Assembly (NCBI RefSeq): GCF_022809315.2
Contig: NZ_JAKZJU020000001.1
Coordinates: 1,711,001 to 1,775,000, forward strand
Direction of reading: 5' to 3'
Origin: Mesosutterella faecium
GTDB lineage: Bacteria > Pseudomonadota > Gammaproteobacteria > Burkholderiales > Burkholderiaceae_F
DNA: 64,000 bases
The notes under the pieces are model-generated. The model saw only the letters and a program-made list of their open reading frames with translations. It made no database searches and was not told the DNA's origin. The translations under genes were made by a program, and so were the position numbers. This document shows positions 1-9,936 of this stretch, piece after piece (position 1 is the stretch's first letter; each line of letters begins with the position of its first letter).

Positions 1-1
1 G

Positions 2-409
2 CAGTACGGCGCCACCGAATACCATGTCCGCCACATCCTCACGCACACTGAGAAAGAGGCCGAAGACGCCCTGAAGCGCATCCGCGCGGGCGAGGACTTC
101 GCCAAGGTGGCCCGCGAGGTGTCGATCGACAACGGCACCAAGGACAACGGCGGAGACCTCGACTGGGCCGCGCCCTCCTCGATGGTGAAGCCCTTCGCCG
201 ATGCGATGAAGGCGCAGAAGGTGGGCGAAGTCTCGAGCCATCCCGTAAAGAGCGAGTTCGGGTACCACATCCTGCTGGTTGAGGCGACGCGCCCCGCCGA
301 GCTTTTCCCGGCCTATGAGCACGCCAAGCCGACCCTGCGCCAGGAGCTCGTCCAGAAAAAGGTGTTCGAATACATCGAGTCGCTTCGCAGCAAGGCGAGC
401 ATCCATTAA
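2..409 (+). CDS. Parvulin-type peptidyl-prolyl isomerase, C-terminal part (5' end outside window)
   Basis: The open frame enters from the left edge and ends at the TAA at 407-409, so only the last 135 residues are visible. They form a complete parvulin (PpiC/SurA rotamase) domain: an opening strand with YHVRHILT, a KEAEDALKRIRAGEDFAKVARE helix region, the NGGDLDW turn, the SSMVKPFADAM helix and the closing GYHILLVE strand. Family members isomerise prolyl peptide bonds, usually on exported proteins in the periplasm. The short helical tail after the domain resembles soluble PpiC/PrsA-like foldases. Signal peptide and N-terminal chaperone part would lie outside the window, so localisation cannot be judged. 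A strong terminator follows at 519-549. Confidence 0.85.
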   Translation, partial: QYGATEYHVRHILTHTEKEAEDALKRIRAGEDFAKVAREVSIDNGTKDNGGDLDWAAPSSMVKPFADAMKAQKVGEVSSHPVKSEFGYHILLVEATRPAELFPAYEHAKPTLRQELVQKKVFEYIESLRSKASIH

Positions 410-518
410 CTCCCTTGCGGTAAAGAACCTGCCCTGAGCGCTTCTCGAAGCGCCCGGGGTCAAGCCTCAGCGTTCTCCCCCGGGACCCGGGAGTTCAGGC
501 GGGAGAAGCGGGGCCGAA

Positions 519-549
519 AGCAGCGGGAAACGCGCCCGCTGCTTTTTCT
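519..549 (+). terminator. Rho-independent terminator after the parvulin gene
   Basis: A perfect 9-bp stem, AGCAGCGGG (519-527) with CCCGCTGCT (535-543), has a 7-nt loop and is followed directly by TTTT CTT. Confidence 0.85.
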
Positions 550-1048
550 TAGCCCTCGCGTCCGGCAGCGGGACAGGCCGGCCCGCGGGCCCCGGAGCAG
601 GGAAAGCCCAGGTACGGGGGCCCTGCCGCCTCACGTTGCTTACACGCCCCGTGCCCCCTGAGCAGCCTCCGCCTTCTCCGGCGGCCCTTGAACTGCTGCT
701 TTTTCTTTCCCCCCCTCCTCTTCCCCCGGCGCCTCAGCTGCCTGGCTTTCCCCTCTTTCAGCCTTTCAAGCCCTCCCTCCCTCTTTCGCGGCTCCTCGTC
801 CGCTTTGCCGCATGATCGTTAACCCGGATGGGATATTGACTTATAAGAATTTACGATTGTAAGGACTGGTTTACAAACGGAAGACCTCTGCGCCCCCTTT
901 CCCCATGCCCAGGGGGACAAGGAAACCGCGCCCGGGCCCCTCGCTTTACAGGCTGCCTTCGGAACTGTCCGGCCGGGGCAGTGAGGAGATCCCAGGCTCC
1001 AACACCAAGTCGCCTCTAACCAACCTCTTACAAGATAAAAGATTGATT
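550..1048. other. Long pyrimidine-rich intergenic region upstream of the autotransporter
   Basis: No supported gene lies in this stretch. 640-800 on the + strand is strikingly C/T-rich. A short AT-rich island at about 830-865 is the best place for the autotransporter promoter: it contains TTGACT (836-841), a TATAAG (842-847) and a TTGTAA (857-862), but no pair has ideal spacing. A continuous frame from an ATG at 905 runs into the autotransporter gene. It is proline/arginine-rich with no signal peptide and is better read as leader DNA. Confidence 0.4.
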
Positions 1049-3505
1049 ATGAACAAATACAACGTACAAAAGACGACCCTAGGCAAGCCCCTGCTTGCGG
1101 CGGCGCTTGCTTCGGCGCTCTGCCTTCTCTCCGCGCCGGCCTCGGCCGATTTCTCCTATTCGAACACCGTCTCCAAGCCCACGGATCTTCCCGGGCATTC
1201 CTATTTCGGATACCTGCCCGGCGCGAACTACCAGCTCGCGGCGGAGAACGGCAGCTATCTGGTGGACCTGAAGATCAAGAACGGCTTCGTCGACAAATAC
1301 GAAGAAACAACCTATTACCTCGCGAACTTCATCAAAGGCAATCTCCAGCCGGGCAGCGACGGGACCTTTCATTTCTCGGAAATGAACCTGAGCCTCACCG
1401 GCGACATTGTGAACGACAAGAAGTGGACGAACGGCGTTGAGGACGAAAACGGCCGCGTGACGCCTGTGCGCACCGGAGGCCTGTACATCCGCTACTACTG
1501 GCATGAAAGCGACCTGAAGCAGGCGGTCTTCAACATCGACAAATACAGCGCGAACCTGGATGTTTCGCTCAAGGGCTACCACATCAACCCCAATGCGCTC
1601 GCCGTCATCAATGACGGAGGCTATGCTCCGGTCACCGTCAATGTGGGCGACCTCAGCATCCGCAGCATCGTCCGCGTCGACAGCGACTGGCAGGACAAGG
1701 CCGAGGTGGCCAACAACGGCGTGTACGCCTCCGGCACCGGCGTTTTCGTCAACCTCAACGGGAACACCTACGTCAACACCAATCTGGTCGACGGCCTGAC
1801 GGAAGCCTACAGCTCCGACTACGGCCCCGGCATGAGCAAGAACGACGCACTGTCGGCCAAATACGGCGGCACCGTCAGCGTGAACCAGGCGGGCGGCCAC
1901 ACCGTGCAGCTGCTCGGCAACCTCGACGTGAAGAAAGGCACGATGAACGTGAACCTCGACACCGCCGAGTCCTACTGGCACGGCCACGGCACAAACCTTT
2001 CGGACAAGAGCAGCCTCACGGTTTCGCTTTCCAACGGCGCACAGTGGGTCCCGGATCTGCCGATTGAAGTGATGCAGAACCTCGAGCTCAAGGACGGCGG
2101 CATCGTCAACCTGCACGGCTTCAACCGCCACACCGGAAAATCCGGCCTCACCCAGCAGCTCTCCATCGCGAGCCTCTCGGGCGAAGGCGGCGTTTTCCTC
2201 ATGGACCTCACGGCCTCGAACAAGAGCGGCCCGCTCCAGGAGCCGGGCTACGAGGTCTCAGACAGCGACTGGGAGGGAAAGGATTCAAGCCACACGGCGG
2301 CGGAAGGGCACAACGACTTCCTTTACGTGAAGTCCGGCAGCGGCTCATTCAAGGTCCTTCCGGTGGACCGGCTGAAGCTTGACGGGGTGAGCCGCGAGAG
2401 CCCGATCTGGTTTGCCAACACGCCCGCAGGCGTCGCCTTCAGCGCCTACACCGAAAAAGCCGAGCTCTCCGACGGCTTCGTCTACGACTACACGCCGGTC
2501 GTCAGCCAGGACGTCAACAGCACGGACGAAAACAAATACGGCACCAACTGGTACATCGTGGGGCTGCAGAAGGATCCCACTCCGGCCGCCGATGTTGTGA
2601 TCGCCGACGCCTCGCTTAACTACGCCGCGGCCACCTCGTTCCTGGAGCTCGACACGCTCAACAAGCGCATGGGCGAGATCCGCCGCTACGGCGCCGGCAC
2701 CGCGGGCGTCTGGGTGCGGACCAAGGCCGGCCGCATGACCTCGAACGCGAACGGCAGCTTCCGCAACAACTACCAGTTCTACCAGCTGGGCGCGGACTAC
2801 GCCTTCCGCCCGAAGAACAGCTCCGGAACCTTCATCCTGGGCGGGGCCGTGCACACGACCGACAACGACCCGAAGTTCACGAACGGCTCGGGCGACCTCG
2901 ACTCGGTGGGCGCCTCGCTCTATCTCTCCTGGAGCAATGACGCGGGCTGCTACGCCGATGTCATCGGAAAATACACGCACCTCAAGGACGACTACACGAT
3001 CACGAGCGGCGGCCAGAAAGCCGACGCTTCCTACAGCAACAACGCGTGGTCTTTCTCGCTCGAGGGCGGGAAACGCTTTGACCTCCCGCACGGCCTGATG
3101 ATCGAGCCCCAGGCGCAGCTGGTCTACACCTATCTCGACAGCGCGAGCTACAGGCTGAGCAACGGCATCCGGGTCCATCAGGACTCCACCGACAGCGTGA
3201 TCGGAAGGCTCGGGGTGCGCTTCGGGCGCGACTTCCGGTTCTCCGAGTCGCTCGCGCCCTCGAAGGTCTACCTCAAGTTCGACCTCTACCACGAATTCTC
3301 GGGCGACCGCAGCGTGGTGCTCACGGGCCGCGACGCGGTGTACCGCCGCGAGGCTGACGGCGGCGACACCTGGGTGAGCTACGGCATCGGCGCGGACTTC
3401 ACGCTGAGCCGGAACGTCTTCCTCTACGCGGATCTCGAAAAGAGCTCGGCGGGCGACATCAAGACCAAGTGGCAGGTGAACGCGGGCCTGCGCTGCGCCT
3501 TCTGA
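1049..3505 (+). CDS. Autotransporter (type Va secretion) outer-membrane protein
   Basis: 818 residues from the ATG at 1049. This start gives a clean Sec signal peptide (residues 1-33: charged MNKYNVQK, a hydrophobic AAALASALCLL core, ASA cleavage site), whereas the upstream ATG at 905 does not. A passenger of about 480 residues, rich in G, N, S, D and beta-prone strands, is followed by the usual pre-barrel helix (about 514-548, ending NKRMGEIRRYG) and a beta-barrel of about 270 residues (550-818) that ends in phenylalanine, as outer-membrane barrels do. By family knowledge the barrel inserts with the BAM complex and displays or releases the passenger. No protease triad or named adhesin domain was recognised in the passenger. 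The gene stands alone between two terminators. Confidence 0.88.
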   Translation: MNKYNVQKTTLGKPLLAAALASALCLLSAPASADFSYSNTVSKPTDLPGHSYFGYLPGANYQLAAENGSYLVDLKIKNGFVDKYEETTYYLANFIKGNLQPGSDGTFHFSEMNLSLTGDIVNDKKWTNGVEDENGRVTPVRTGGLYIRYYWHESDLKQAVFNIDKYSANLDVSLKGYHINPNALAVINDGGYAPVTVNVGDLSIRSIVRVDSDWQDKAEVANNGVYASGTGVFVNLNGNTYVNTNLVDGLTEAYSSDYGPGMSKNDALSAKYGGTVSVNQAGGHTVQLLGNLDVKKGTMNVNLDTAESYWHGHGTNLSDKSSLTVSLSNGAQWVPDLPIEVMQNLELKDGGIVNLHGFNRHTGKSGLTQQLSIASLSGEGGVFLMDLTASNKSGPLQEPGYEVSDSDWEGKDSSHTAAEGHNDFLYVKSGSGSFKVLPVDRLKLDGVSRESPIWFANTPAGVAFSAYTEKAELSDGFVYDYTPVVSQDVNSTDENKYGTNWYIVGLQKDPTPAADVVIADASLNYAAATSFLELDTLNKRMGEIRRYGAGTAGVWVRTKAGRMTSNANGSFRNNYQFYQLGADYAFRPKNSSGTFILGGAVHTTDNDPKFTNGSGDLDSVGASLYLSWSNDAGCYADVIGKYTHLKDDYTITSGGQKADASYSNNAWSFSLEGGKRFDLPHGLMIEPQAQLVYTYLDSASYRLSNGIRVHQDSTDSVIGRLGVRFGRDFRFSESLAPSKVYLKFDLYHEFSGDRSVVLTGRDAVYRREADGGDTWVSYGIGADFTLSRNVFLYADLEKSSAGDIKTKWQVNAGLRCAF

Positions 3506-3552
3506 TCTGGCCAAGGGCAGAGGCTGCAGGGCCTCCCGCCTTAAAAGCTTGA

Positions 3553-3598
3553 GGGCCGGGGCTTTTTCCTGAAGGGAAAAGAAGTCCCGGCCCTTTTT
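3553..3598 (+). terminator. Rho-independent terminator of the autotransporter gene
   Basis: GGGCCGGG (3553-3560) pairs with CCCGGCCC (3586-3593), with further pairing of the inner CTTTTTCC/GGGAAAAG arms, followed by TTTTT (3594-3598). Confidence 0.85.
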
Positions 3599-3651
3599 CT
3601 GCCCGCTCCAAACCGGCCGGAAGGAAAGCTCCCTGCTGCGCGCGCCTTATC

Positions 3652-4299
3652 TCAGGCGACCCGCTGAACCATCTCCCAGAGGGCCGAAGAGGCGAGGAGA
3701 ACGAAAACCAGCGCAGTGCCGCGGTTCATGAGCTTCTGCCGGCGGGGATTGTTGAGCTTCGCGGTGAGGGACCCGGCGAAAAAGGCGATGATCGAAAACA
3801 CCGCCAGGGTGCAGGCGATGAAGGTGACGCCCAGGACCGCCATCTGGCCCCAGACGGGCCAGGCCTTCGAGCCCTGAGAGAGGAACTGCGGGAAGAAGGC
3901 GAGGAAAAAAATCTGGACCTTCGGATTGGTGATGTTCATGATCGTGCCGCGCCGCCAGGCCCCTGCGGGCGTGAGAGACACCGAGCGGGGCGAAGAGCCG
4001 GAGCCCGCGGAGGACACCGGAGCGTGCCAGGCGCCCCAGGCGAGCCAGAGGAGATACAAGGCGCCGGCCGCGCAGATCACGCCGAAAAGCCAGGGGCTCG
4101 CGGCCACGACCGCGGCAAGTCCCAGCGAGGCGCACAGGGTCTGGAACACAAGCCCCGTGCAGAGCCCGGTCACCACATAGAAGCCAGCCCGGAAGCCGAA
4201 GGCCGCGGACTGCGTCAGCACAAAAATATTGTCCGGGCCAGGGACGAAACTCAGGAAAATGCTTGCGGACAGAAACGCAAGCCACAAAGAGAAATCCAT
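3652..4299 (-). CDS. LysE/RhtB-family amino-acid exporter
   Basis: 215 residues with about six hydrophobic segments. The N-terminal signature FLSFVPGPDNIFVLTQS followed by GFRAGFYVVTGLCTGL is the hallmark of the LysE/RhtB family, which exports amino acids or homoserine lactones across the inner membrane by proton exchange. The start at 4299 was chosen because AGGAGATCC sits just upstream, while the further ATG-like extension to 4335 adds a hydrophilic 12-residue tail without benefit. The substrate cannot be read from sequence. It is convergent with the autotransporter gene and lies downstream of purL on the same strand, separated from it by a hairpin at 4348-4375. Confidence 0.85.
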   Translation of the reverse strand: MDFSLWLAFLSASIFLSFVPGPDNIFVLTQSAAFGFRAGFYVVTGLCTGLVFQTLCASLGLAAVVAASPWLFGVICAAGALYLLWLAWGAWHAPVSSAGSGSSPRSVSLTPAGAWRRGTIMNITNPKVQIFFLAFFPQFLSQGSKAWPVWGQMAVLGVTFIACTLAVFSIIAFFAGSLTAKLNNPRRQKLMNRGTALVFVLLASSALWEMVQRVA

Positions 4300-4347
4300 C
4301 TGGATCTCCTTAAAAAGGGAGGTCGCTGGATTCACCTCTTAATGACG

Positions 4348-4375
4348 GCCTTCCCCTCTTCAAGGAGGGGAAGGC
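4348..4375. other. Strong symmetric hairpin between purL and the LysE-type gene
   Basis: GCCTTCCCCTC (4348-4358) and GAGGGGAAGGC (4365-4375) form a perfect 11-bp stem with a 6-nt loop. There is no T tract on either strand, so it may act as a Rho-type or processing structure after purL rather than as a classic terminator. Confidence 0.55.
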
Positions 4376-4410
4376 TGAACCGTCAGCTTCGGTTCTGAAG
4401 GGCGTTTATT

Positions 4411-7400
4411 CTACCCCACCCAGCGGCGGGCGTTCCAGAACATGCGCATCCAGGGACTCCACTCGCCGTCGAGCTCGGAGGCTCCCCAGGACAGCTGCAC
4501 GGCCCTGTGCGAGCGCTCCGGGTGCGGCATCATCGCCATGAAGCGGCCGTCGGGGGTCGTAACCGCCGTGACGCCGGCCTGGGACCCGTTCGGGTTGAAC
4601 GGATAGACTTCGGTGGGCTCGCCCTTGGGATCGACGTAGCGCGCCGCCACCAGGGCCTTCGAGGCGTCTTCTGCGGCGCGCCAGAGCACGCGGCCTTCGC
4701 CGTGCGCGTTCACGACCGGCATCGAGGAGCCTTCCATTCCCTCAAAGAAAATGGAGGGGCTCTTCTCGACCTTCACCTGAACGAGCCTCGCCTCGAACTG
4801 CTCGGAGAGGTTTCGCACGAACCTCGGCCAGTGCTCGGCCCCCGGGATCAGGGAGCGAAGCTCGGAGAACATCTGGCAGCCGTTGCAGATGCCCAGCCCG
4901 AAGGTGTCCCTGCGCTCGAAGAAGCGGGCGAACTGCTCGGCCAGCTTTTCGTTGAAGAGGATCGAGCGGGACCAGCCGCCGCCCGCGCCGAGGACGTCGC
5001 CGTAGGAGAAGCCGCCCGCCGCGGCGATGCCCTTGAGCCCGTCGAGCTGGACGCGCCCGGTGAGCAGGTCGGTCATGTGCAGGTCGCAGACCTCGAAGCC
5101 CGCGTGCATGAAGGCCGCGGCCATCTCATGCTGAGAGTTGACGCCCTGCTCGCGCAGCACCGCCATCCTGGGCTTCGCGCCGGTATTGATCATCGGAGCG
5201 GCGACATTGTTCTGCGGATCGAAGTGCGTCTCGATGTAAAGGCCGCTGTCGGCCGGATTGTCAATGCGCTCGTACTCGGCGTCGGCGCAGGCCGGGTTGT
5301 CGCGGTTGCGGGCGATCTGCCAGGACACCTCGCTCCAGGCCTTCTGGAGGTCGGCGCGGGAGTCCGAGTAGAGTTCCTTGCCGTTGGCCAGAATGCTGAG
5401 GCGGTCATCGTTCTTCGGCGCCCCGACGAACACGGCCGCGTGGTCGAGGCCGGCCGCGCGGAAGCGCTCCATTGCGATCTCGGCGTCCTCCTCCCTCACC
5501 TGCAGCAGAGCGCCCGCCTCTTCGTTGAAGAGCGTGCGCAGCACCGACTCCTCGGAGCGGTCTCCGCCGCGAAGCAGCGGTGCGACGTCAAAGGACAGTC
5601 CGCAGTGGCCCGCGAACATCATTTCGGCGGCGGCCGCGGCAAAGCCGCCGTCAGAACGGTCATGGTAGGCGAGGATGCGGCCCTCGGCGGCGAGGGAGCG
5701 GATCACGCCGACGAAAGCCCGCAGTTTTTCCGGATCCTCCATGTCGGGGCAGTCGTCGCCGAAGCTCTGGACGACCTGGGCGAGGATGGAGCCGCCCAGC
5801 CGGTCGCGCCCTTCGGACAGGTCCACGGCGATCAGCTTTGAGGCCGTCTCGGGATGCAGCTGCGGGGTGAGCGTGAGCCGGATGTCGCCGACGGGACCCG
5901 AGACCGAGGCGATCATGGAAACCGGGGAGGTCACGGACTTAGCCTCGCCCTTCTCGTCGGTCCAGCCCGTCTTCATCGAGCAGGAGTCCTTGCCCACAGG
6001 GATGGAAACGCCCAGGGTGCGGCAGAATTCGCTCGTCGCCTTCACCGCGTCATAGAGCTTGGCGTCTTCTCCCTCGCTGCCGCAGGAGGCCATCCAGTTG
6101 GCGGAGAACTTCAGCGTGGAGATATCGATGTCGGCCGCCGCGGCATTCGTAATGGCCTCGCTGAAGGCCATGCGGCAGGCCGCCGGCGCGCTGATCACGG
6201 CCAGCGGCGTGCGCTCGCCGATCGCCATCGCCTCGCCCCTGTTGCTCTGGAAGGAAAGCGCGGTCACAGCGACATCGGACACCGGGACCTGCCAGGGCCC
6301 GACCATCTGGTCGCGGCAGGTGAGGCCGCCCACGGCCCTGTCGCCGATCGTGATCAGGAAAGACTTGGAGGCGACGGTCGGATGACGCAGCACGTCCTTC
6401 ATCACCCCGGCCAGGGTGACTCCCTTGAGGGAAACCGGAGCGAGGGCGCGGTTCACGTGGCGGACATCCCTGTGCATGCGGGGCGGCTTGCCCAGCAGCA
6501 CATCCATCGGCATGTTGACCGGATCCTGGGTTCCGTCGCCGCGCGAAACGACAAGGCGCTGGTCGGAAGAAATATGGCCGATGACGGCGTAAGGGCAGCG
6601 CTCGCGGCGGCAGAACGAATCGAACCGCTCCAGATCCTCCGGCAGGACCGCGATGACATAGCGCTCCTGAGACTCGTTGCACCAGATTTCAAGCGGGCTC
6701 ATCCCGGACTCTTCGACCGGAATCTTCCTCATGTCGAAGCGCGCGCCGCGGCCCGACATCTCGGCGAGCTCCGGCATCGCGTTCGAGAGCCCGCCCGCGC
6801 CGACGTCGTGAATGGCGAGAATCGGGTTGCTCTCCCCGCAGGCCCAGCAGCGGTCGATCACTTCCTGAGCGCGCCGCTCCATTTCGGGGTTGCCGCGCTG
6901 CACCGAGTCGAAGTCGAGAGCCGCGGAGTTGGAGCCGGTCGTCATGGAGGACGCGGCCCCGCCTCCCAGGCCGATGCGCATGCCCGGGCCGCCCAGCACG
7001 ATGAGCAGGGCGCCTTCGGGCACCGGCAGCTTTTTCGTCTCATCGTCGCGGATGTTGCCGATGCCGCCCGCGAGCATGATGGGCTTGTGGTACCCGTAGC
7101 GGATGCCGCCCACGTTCGCCTCGAAGACGCGGAAGTAGCCCGCGATGTTCGGGCGTCCGAATTCATTGTTGAAGGCCGCAGCCCCGATCGGCCCCTCGGT
7201 CATGATGGAAAGGGGCGAGGCGATGCGCGAGGGCGCTCCGTAGACGCGGCTTGTCTTCTCGCCGCTCACCACATCGGAGTCGTTTTCCCAGCGCTGAGGC
7301 GCATCCTTCAGATGAAGCGCCGAAACCGTGAAGCCGCACAGCCCCGCCTTCGGGCGGCCTCCGCGCCCCGTGGCGCCCTCGTCCCTGATCTCTCCGCCGG

Positions 7401-8373
7401 AGCCGGTGGCCGCGCCCGGGAAGGGGGAGATCGCCGTCGGGTGGTTGTGGGTCTCCACCTTGAAGACCGTGTGCGTAAGCTCGTTTTTTTCGGTGAAGTA
7501 CTGGCCGAAGGGCGTGGCCTCGCCCGGCCTCGTGTAAAGGCGCGGAACCTGCGAGCCCTCATAAATGGCGGCGTTGTCGGAGTACGCCGTGATGGTGCCC
7601 TGCGGATGGGCCTTGTGGGTCTCGCGGATGTAGCCGAAAAGGGTCTGGTCCATCGGCTTGCCGTCGATCGTCCAGGTCGCGTTGAAAATCTTGTGCCGGC
7701 AGTGCTCGGAGTTCGCCTGCGCGAACATCATGAGCTCGGTGTCGGTCGGCCCCCTGCCCTCGGCCGCGAAGGCCCGGGCGAGATAGTCGATTTCTCCCTC
7801 GGAAAGGGCGAGCCCCATTTCCTTGTTCGCACGCCGCAGCTCCCTGTGCACCTCCTCGGGGGTCGAGGCGTCAATCACGCTCATCGGCTTGCCGGGAAGC
7901 TCGGTGAAGAGCTTCTCGGGCGGGAAGTCGGCGGGAACGACGGACTCGGTCATCCGGTCGTGGAGAACGGCCGTGAGCCGCGTGAGCGCGGCCTCGTCCG
8001 GGACGGCTCCCGAGAAGCTGATGCTGTAGCGGATGCCGCGCTCGATGCGCAGCACGCGCTCAAAGCCGCAGTTATGGGCGATATCCGTCGCTTTCGAGGC
8101 CCACGGGCTGATCGTTCCCAGGCGGGGAATCACGAGAAAGGAGGCGTCCGCCCGCACGTCGGGAGACTCAAAGCCGTAGGTGAGAAGCTGCGAAAGGCGG
8201 CCCCTGTCGGCTTCATTCATGGGCTCGGAGGCGTGGATGAAGTGGACGTAGCGGCCGCTCACGGCCGAGGCCTCAGGGCAGACGCCCTGAATCGCCGTCA
8301 GAAGCCGCTTGGCGCGGAAGTCAGAAAGAGCGCTCGAGGCTTCGAGCTTAAACATGCAGCCGGATGTAGTCAT
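4411..8373 (-). CDS. purL: Phosphoribosylformylglycinamidine synthase (FGAM synthase)
   Basis: 1,320 residues, the length of the large single-chain PurL of Gram-negative bacteria. It converts FGAR, glutamine and ATP to FGAM in step four of purine synthesis. The N-terminal PurS-like and linker domains are followed by the FGAM synthase core, with the glycine-rich [12 protein letters not shown] loop and the [23 protein letters not shown] substrate region. The C-terminal class I glutaminase has nucleophile Cys1163 in GICNGCQM and His1284/Glu1286 in PHPERSH. The start is the ATG at 8373, with AAGG about 8 nt upstream. A TTG two codons earlier and a Met six codons later are alternatives. It is monocistronic as far as can be seen. 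Confidence 0.97.
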   Translation of the reverse strand: MTTSGCMFKLEASSALSDFRAKRLLTAIQGVCPEASAVSGRYVHFIHASEPMNEADRGRLSQLLTYGFESPDVRADASFLVIPRLGTISPWASKATDIAHNCGFERVLRIERGIRYSISFSGAVPDEAALTRLTAVLHDRMTESVVPADFPPEKLFTELPGKPMSVIDASTPEEVHRELRRANKEMGLALSEGEIDYLARAFAAEGRGPTDTELMMFAQANSEHCRHKIFNATWTIDGKPMDQTLFGYIRETHKAHPQGTITAYSDNAAIYEGSQVPRLYTRPGEATPFGQYFTEKNELTHTVFKVETHNHPTAISPFPGAATGSGGEIRDEGATGRGGRPKAGLCGFTVSALHLKDAPQRWENDSDVVSGEKTSRVYGAPSRIASPLSIMTEGPIGAAAFNNEFGRPNIAGYFRVFEANVGGIRYGYHKPIMLAGGIGNIRDDETKKLPVPEGALLIVLGGPGMRIGLGGGAASSMTTGSNSAALDFDSVQRGNPEMERRAQEVIDRCWACGESNPILAIHDVGAGGLSNAMPELAEMSGRGARFDMRKIPVEESGMSPLEIWCNESQERYVIAVLPEDLERFDSFCRRERCPYAVIGHISSDQRLVVSRGDGTQDPVNMPMDVLLGKPPRMHRDVRHVNRALAPVSLKGVTLAGVMKDVLRHPTVASKSFLITIGDRAVGGLTCRDQMVGPWQVPVSDVAVTALSFQSNRGEAMAIGERTPLAVISAPAACRMAFSEAITNAAAADIDISTLKFSANWMASCGSEGEDAKLYDAVKATSEFCRTLGVSIPVGKDSCSMKTGWTDEKGEAKSVTSPVSMIASVSGPVGDIRLTLTPQLHPETASKLIAVDLSEGRDRLGGSILAQVVQSFGDDCPDMEDPEKLRAFVGVIRSLAAEGRILAYHDRSDGGFAAAAAEMMFAGHCGLSFDVAPLLRGGDRSEESVLRTLFNEEAGALLQVREEDAEIAMERFRAAGLDHAAVFVGAPKNDDRLSILANGKELYSDSRADLQKAWSEVSWQIARNRDNPACADAEYERIDNPADSGLYIETHFDPQNNVAAPMINTGAKPRMAVLREQGVNSQHEMAAAFMHAGFEVCDLHMTDLLTGRVQLDGLKGIAAAGGFSYGDVLGAGGGWSRSILFNEKLAEQFARFFERRDTFGLGICNGCQMFSELRSLIPGAEHWPRFVRNLSEQFEARLVQVKVEKSPSIFFEGMEGSSMPVVNAHGEGRVLWRAAEDASKALVAARYVDPKGEPTEVYPFNPNGSQAGVTAVTTPDGRFMAMMPHPERSHRAVQLSWGASELDGEWSPWMRMFWNARRWVG

Positions 8374-8450
8374 CGACAAAGCCTTATGCCGGCGCCTGAG
8401 CAGAAAATCAGGCGGCCGGCGTGCAAGTGAGGGAAAATCAGAGACGCTCC

Positions 8451-8456
8451 ATTATA
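8451..8456 (-). promoter_or_regulatory. Candidate -10 element of the purL promoter
   Basis: The - strand reads TATAAT here, 78 bp ahead of the purL start. No good -35 hexamer lies 16-18 bp upstream, so activity may depend on an activator. The divergent gene starts at 8636. Confidence 0.4.
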
Positions 8457-8635
8457 GATTGCCGGCCCGCGGATCTCCTAGTGCCTTTGGGCGATGCCGG
8501 CCGGGCGGCCCGGGTTCTGCGGGTCAGCTCCGGCCCCCTGCTTTATTCCGGCACCGCCCCGGGTTCATCTCGCGCCGCCCTCTGCCTTTAGAATGTCTTC
8601 TGTTTTTGGTTTTTTATCTGCTTTGGACATTCACC

Positions 8636-9859
8636 ATGCATGCTGCAGTCGTGGGAGCAGGCATTTCCGGCATTGCCGCAAGCGCGGTACTCGTCTCCAA
8701 AGGCTGGAGCGTCACGCTGCTCGAACAGGAAAAGGGCCCGAACCAGAGGCTCTCCTTCGCGCCGGGGCTCCTCCAGGGCCGGGCGGTCGCGCTGCTGCGG
8801 AGTCTGGGACAGACGCCCGGAGTGCCGTTTGAAGACACCTTTTCCTCCAGGCTGCAGAACAGGCGGTTCCTGAAGGCTTTAAAGGCAGTAAAAAATAAAG
8901 CGGTTGAAAATAAGAAGGTTACAGAGGACTTCTTCAAGTTTTCCTGCAGCATGCACAAATCCACGCTCGAGCGCTTCGGGATCGATGACGAGCGCATTGA
9001 CGGACTCTGGGTCCTGCTCGGAGAGCGTGAGGAGCGAAAGCTCTCGGAGCCGCCCGAAGGCGTCGACGTCCTCAGCCGGCTGGAAGCGCTCGAGCGCGAG
9101 CCGGCCCTCTCGGAGGAGGCGCCCTTTTCCGCCGCCCTTTTCATGCCGGATGCGGGCTCGAGCAACGGCACCTATCTGTCGCGGAGGCTCCTCGAGCAGC
9201 TTCTGACCGCAGAGGACGGGCGCTTTGCCTTCCGCCCCGGCAGCCGCGTAACCGAAATACTGCAAAAGGGCGGAAGAGTCGCCGGCGTGAGGCTCGAAAA
9301 AGGCGGGGAGCTCCCCTGCGACGCGCTGGTTCTCGCCAACGCGCTGGGAGCCGCGGAGCTTTTAAAGCCGCTCGGGCTGGAGCTGCCCGCCGCAGGGCTC
9401 ACGGGCGTCACCTTTACGGCAGAGGTCCAAAACGAGGAGTGCCTGCCCGCCTGCAGCATCGCGCTTCCCTCTTCGCCCTTCGTCCTGTGCCGGACCGACT
9501 CCCGCATCCGGGCCTGCGGCCGTTTCTTTCTGGGGACGCAGACCGAAAAGGAGAAAAAGGCCGAATGCAACCGTCTTTACGATTCGGTGCTCGGCAGCCT
9601 TGTCAACATCAGGCTCGTTCCCGAATCCGTCCGCTTCTGGAGCGCAGAGGCCGACGCCCTGCCCGACGGACTGCCGGCGGCGGGGACGACCCGGGCCCTT
9701 GAAGGCCTCGCCCTTTCCGTCGCGCACGCCGACGGGGGGCTCTCGGGCGCCTGGGGCGCGGCTGCGATCTGCGGGGCGGCCCTCTCGGGAGACTCCGGCG
9801 GATCCCCGGCCGCAGAAGCGCTGCGGAAGGCCTGCAGCCCGGACCGCTTTGAAAACTGA
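8636..9859 (+). CDS. FAD-dependent amino-acid oxidase/dehydrogenase-like protein (DAO/DadA fold)
   Basis: 407 residues from the ATG at 8636. This start puts the Rossmann FAD motif VVGAGISGIAASAVLVSKGWSV at the very N terminus, whereas the longer frame from 8309 adds junk without homology. The layout fits the DAO superfamily: the beta-alpha-beta FAD fold, a mixed substrate domain, a second GxGGEL-type ADP-binding strand (CDALVLANALGA near 240), and a C-terminal GLALSVAHADGGLSGAWGAAA segment like the one that contacts the flavin in DadA and glycine oxidase. It is slightly shorter than DadA, and the usual Arg-rich substrate loop was not recognised. Substrate unknown. Divergent from purL; the next gene follows after 77 bp. 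Confidence 0.75.
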   Translation: MHAAVVGAGISGIAASAVLVSKGWSVTLLEQEKGPNQRLSFAPGLLQGRAVALLRSLGQTPGVPFEDTFSSRLQNRRFLKALKAVKNKAVENKKVTEDFFKFSCSMHKSTLERFGIDDERIDGLWVLLGEREERKLSEPPEGVDVLSRLEALEREPALSEEAPFSAALFMPDAGSSNGTYLSRRLLEQLLTAEDGRFAFRPGSRVTEILQKGGRVAGVRLEKGGELPCDALVLANALGAAELLKPLGLELPAAGLTGVTFTAEVQNEECLPACSIALPSSPFVLCRTDSRIRACGRFFLGTQTEKEKKAECNRLYDSVLGSLVNIRLVPESVRFWSAEADALPDGLPAAGTTRALEGLALSVAHADGGLSGAWGAAAICGAALSGDSGGSPAAEALRKACSPDRFEN

Positions 9860-9936
9860 ACTGAAATGATCACAAGCAGGGGCGCTTCCTGCGAGGAGCA
9901 TAGAATCAGGGGCGCACTGCAAGAAAGGAGATAAAC

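Noticed and set aside
905..1048. Upstream extension of the autotransporter frame
   Set aside because: It is hydrophilic and Pro/Arg-rich and would bury the signal peptide, so the ATG at 1049 is the better start.
410..1048. Small RNA or small gene in the pyrimidine-rich gap
   Set aside because: Apart from one terminator and short GC stems there is no promoter-terminator pair or credible ORF.
1079..3514. Long - strand frames under the autotransporter gene
   Set aside because: Val/Ala/Arg-rich shadow frames; the + frame has signal peptide, barrel and final Phe.
5854..8430. 858-residue open frame on the + strand, opposite purL
   Set aside because: It is antisense to the clearly conserved purL and made of Arg/Ala/Gly-rich text, an artefact of high GC.
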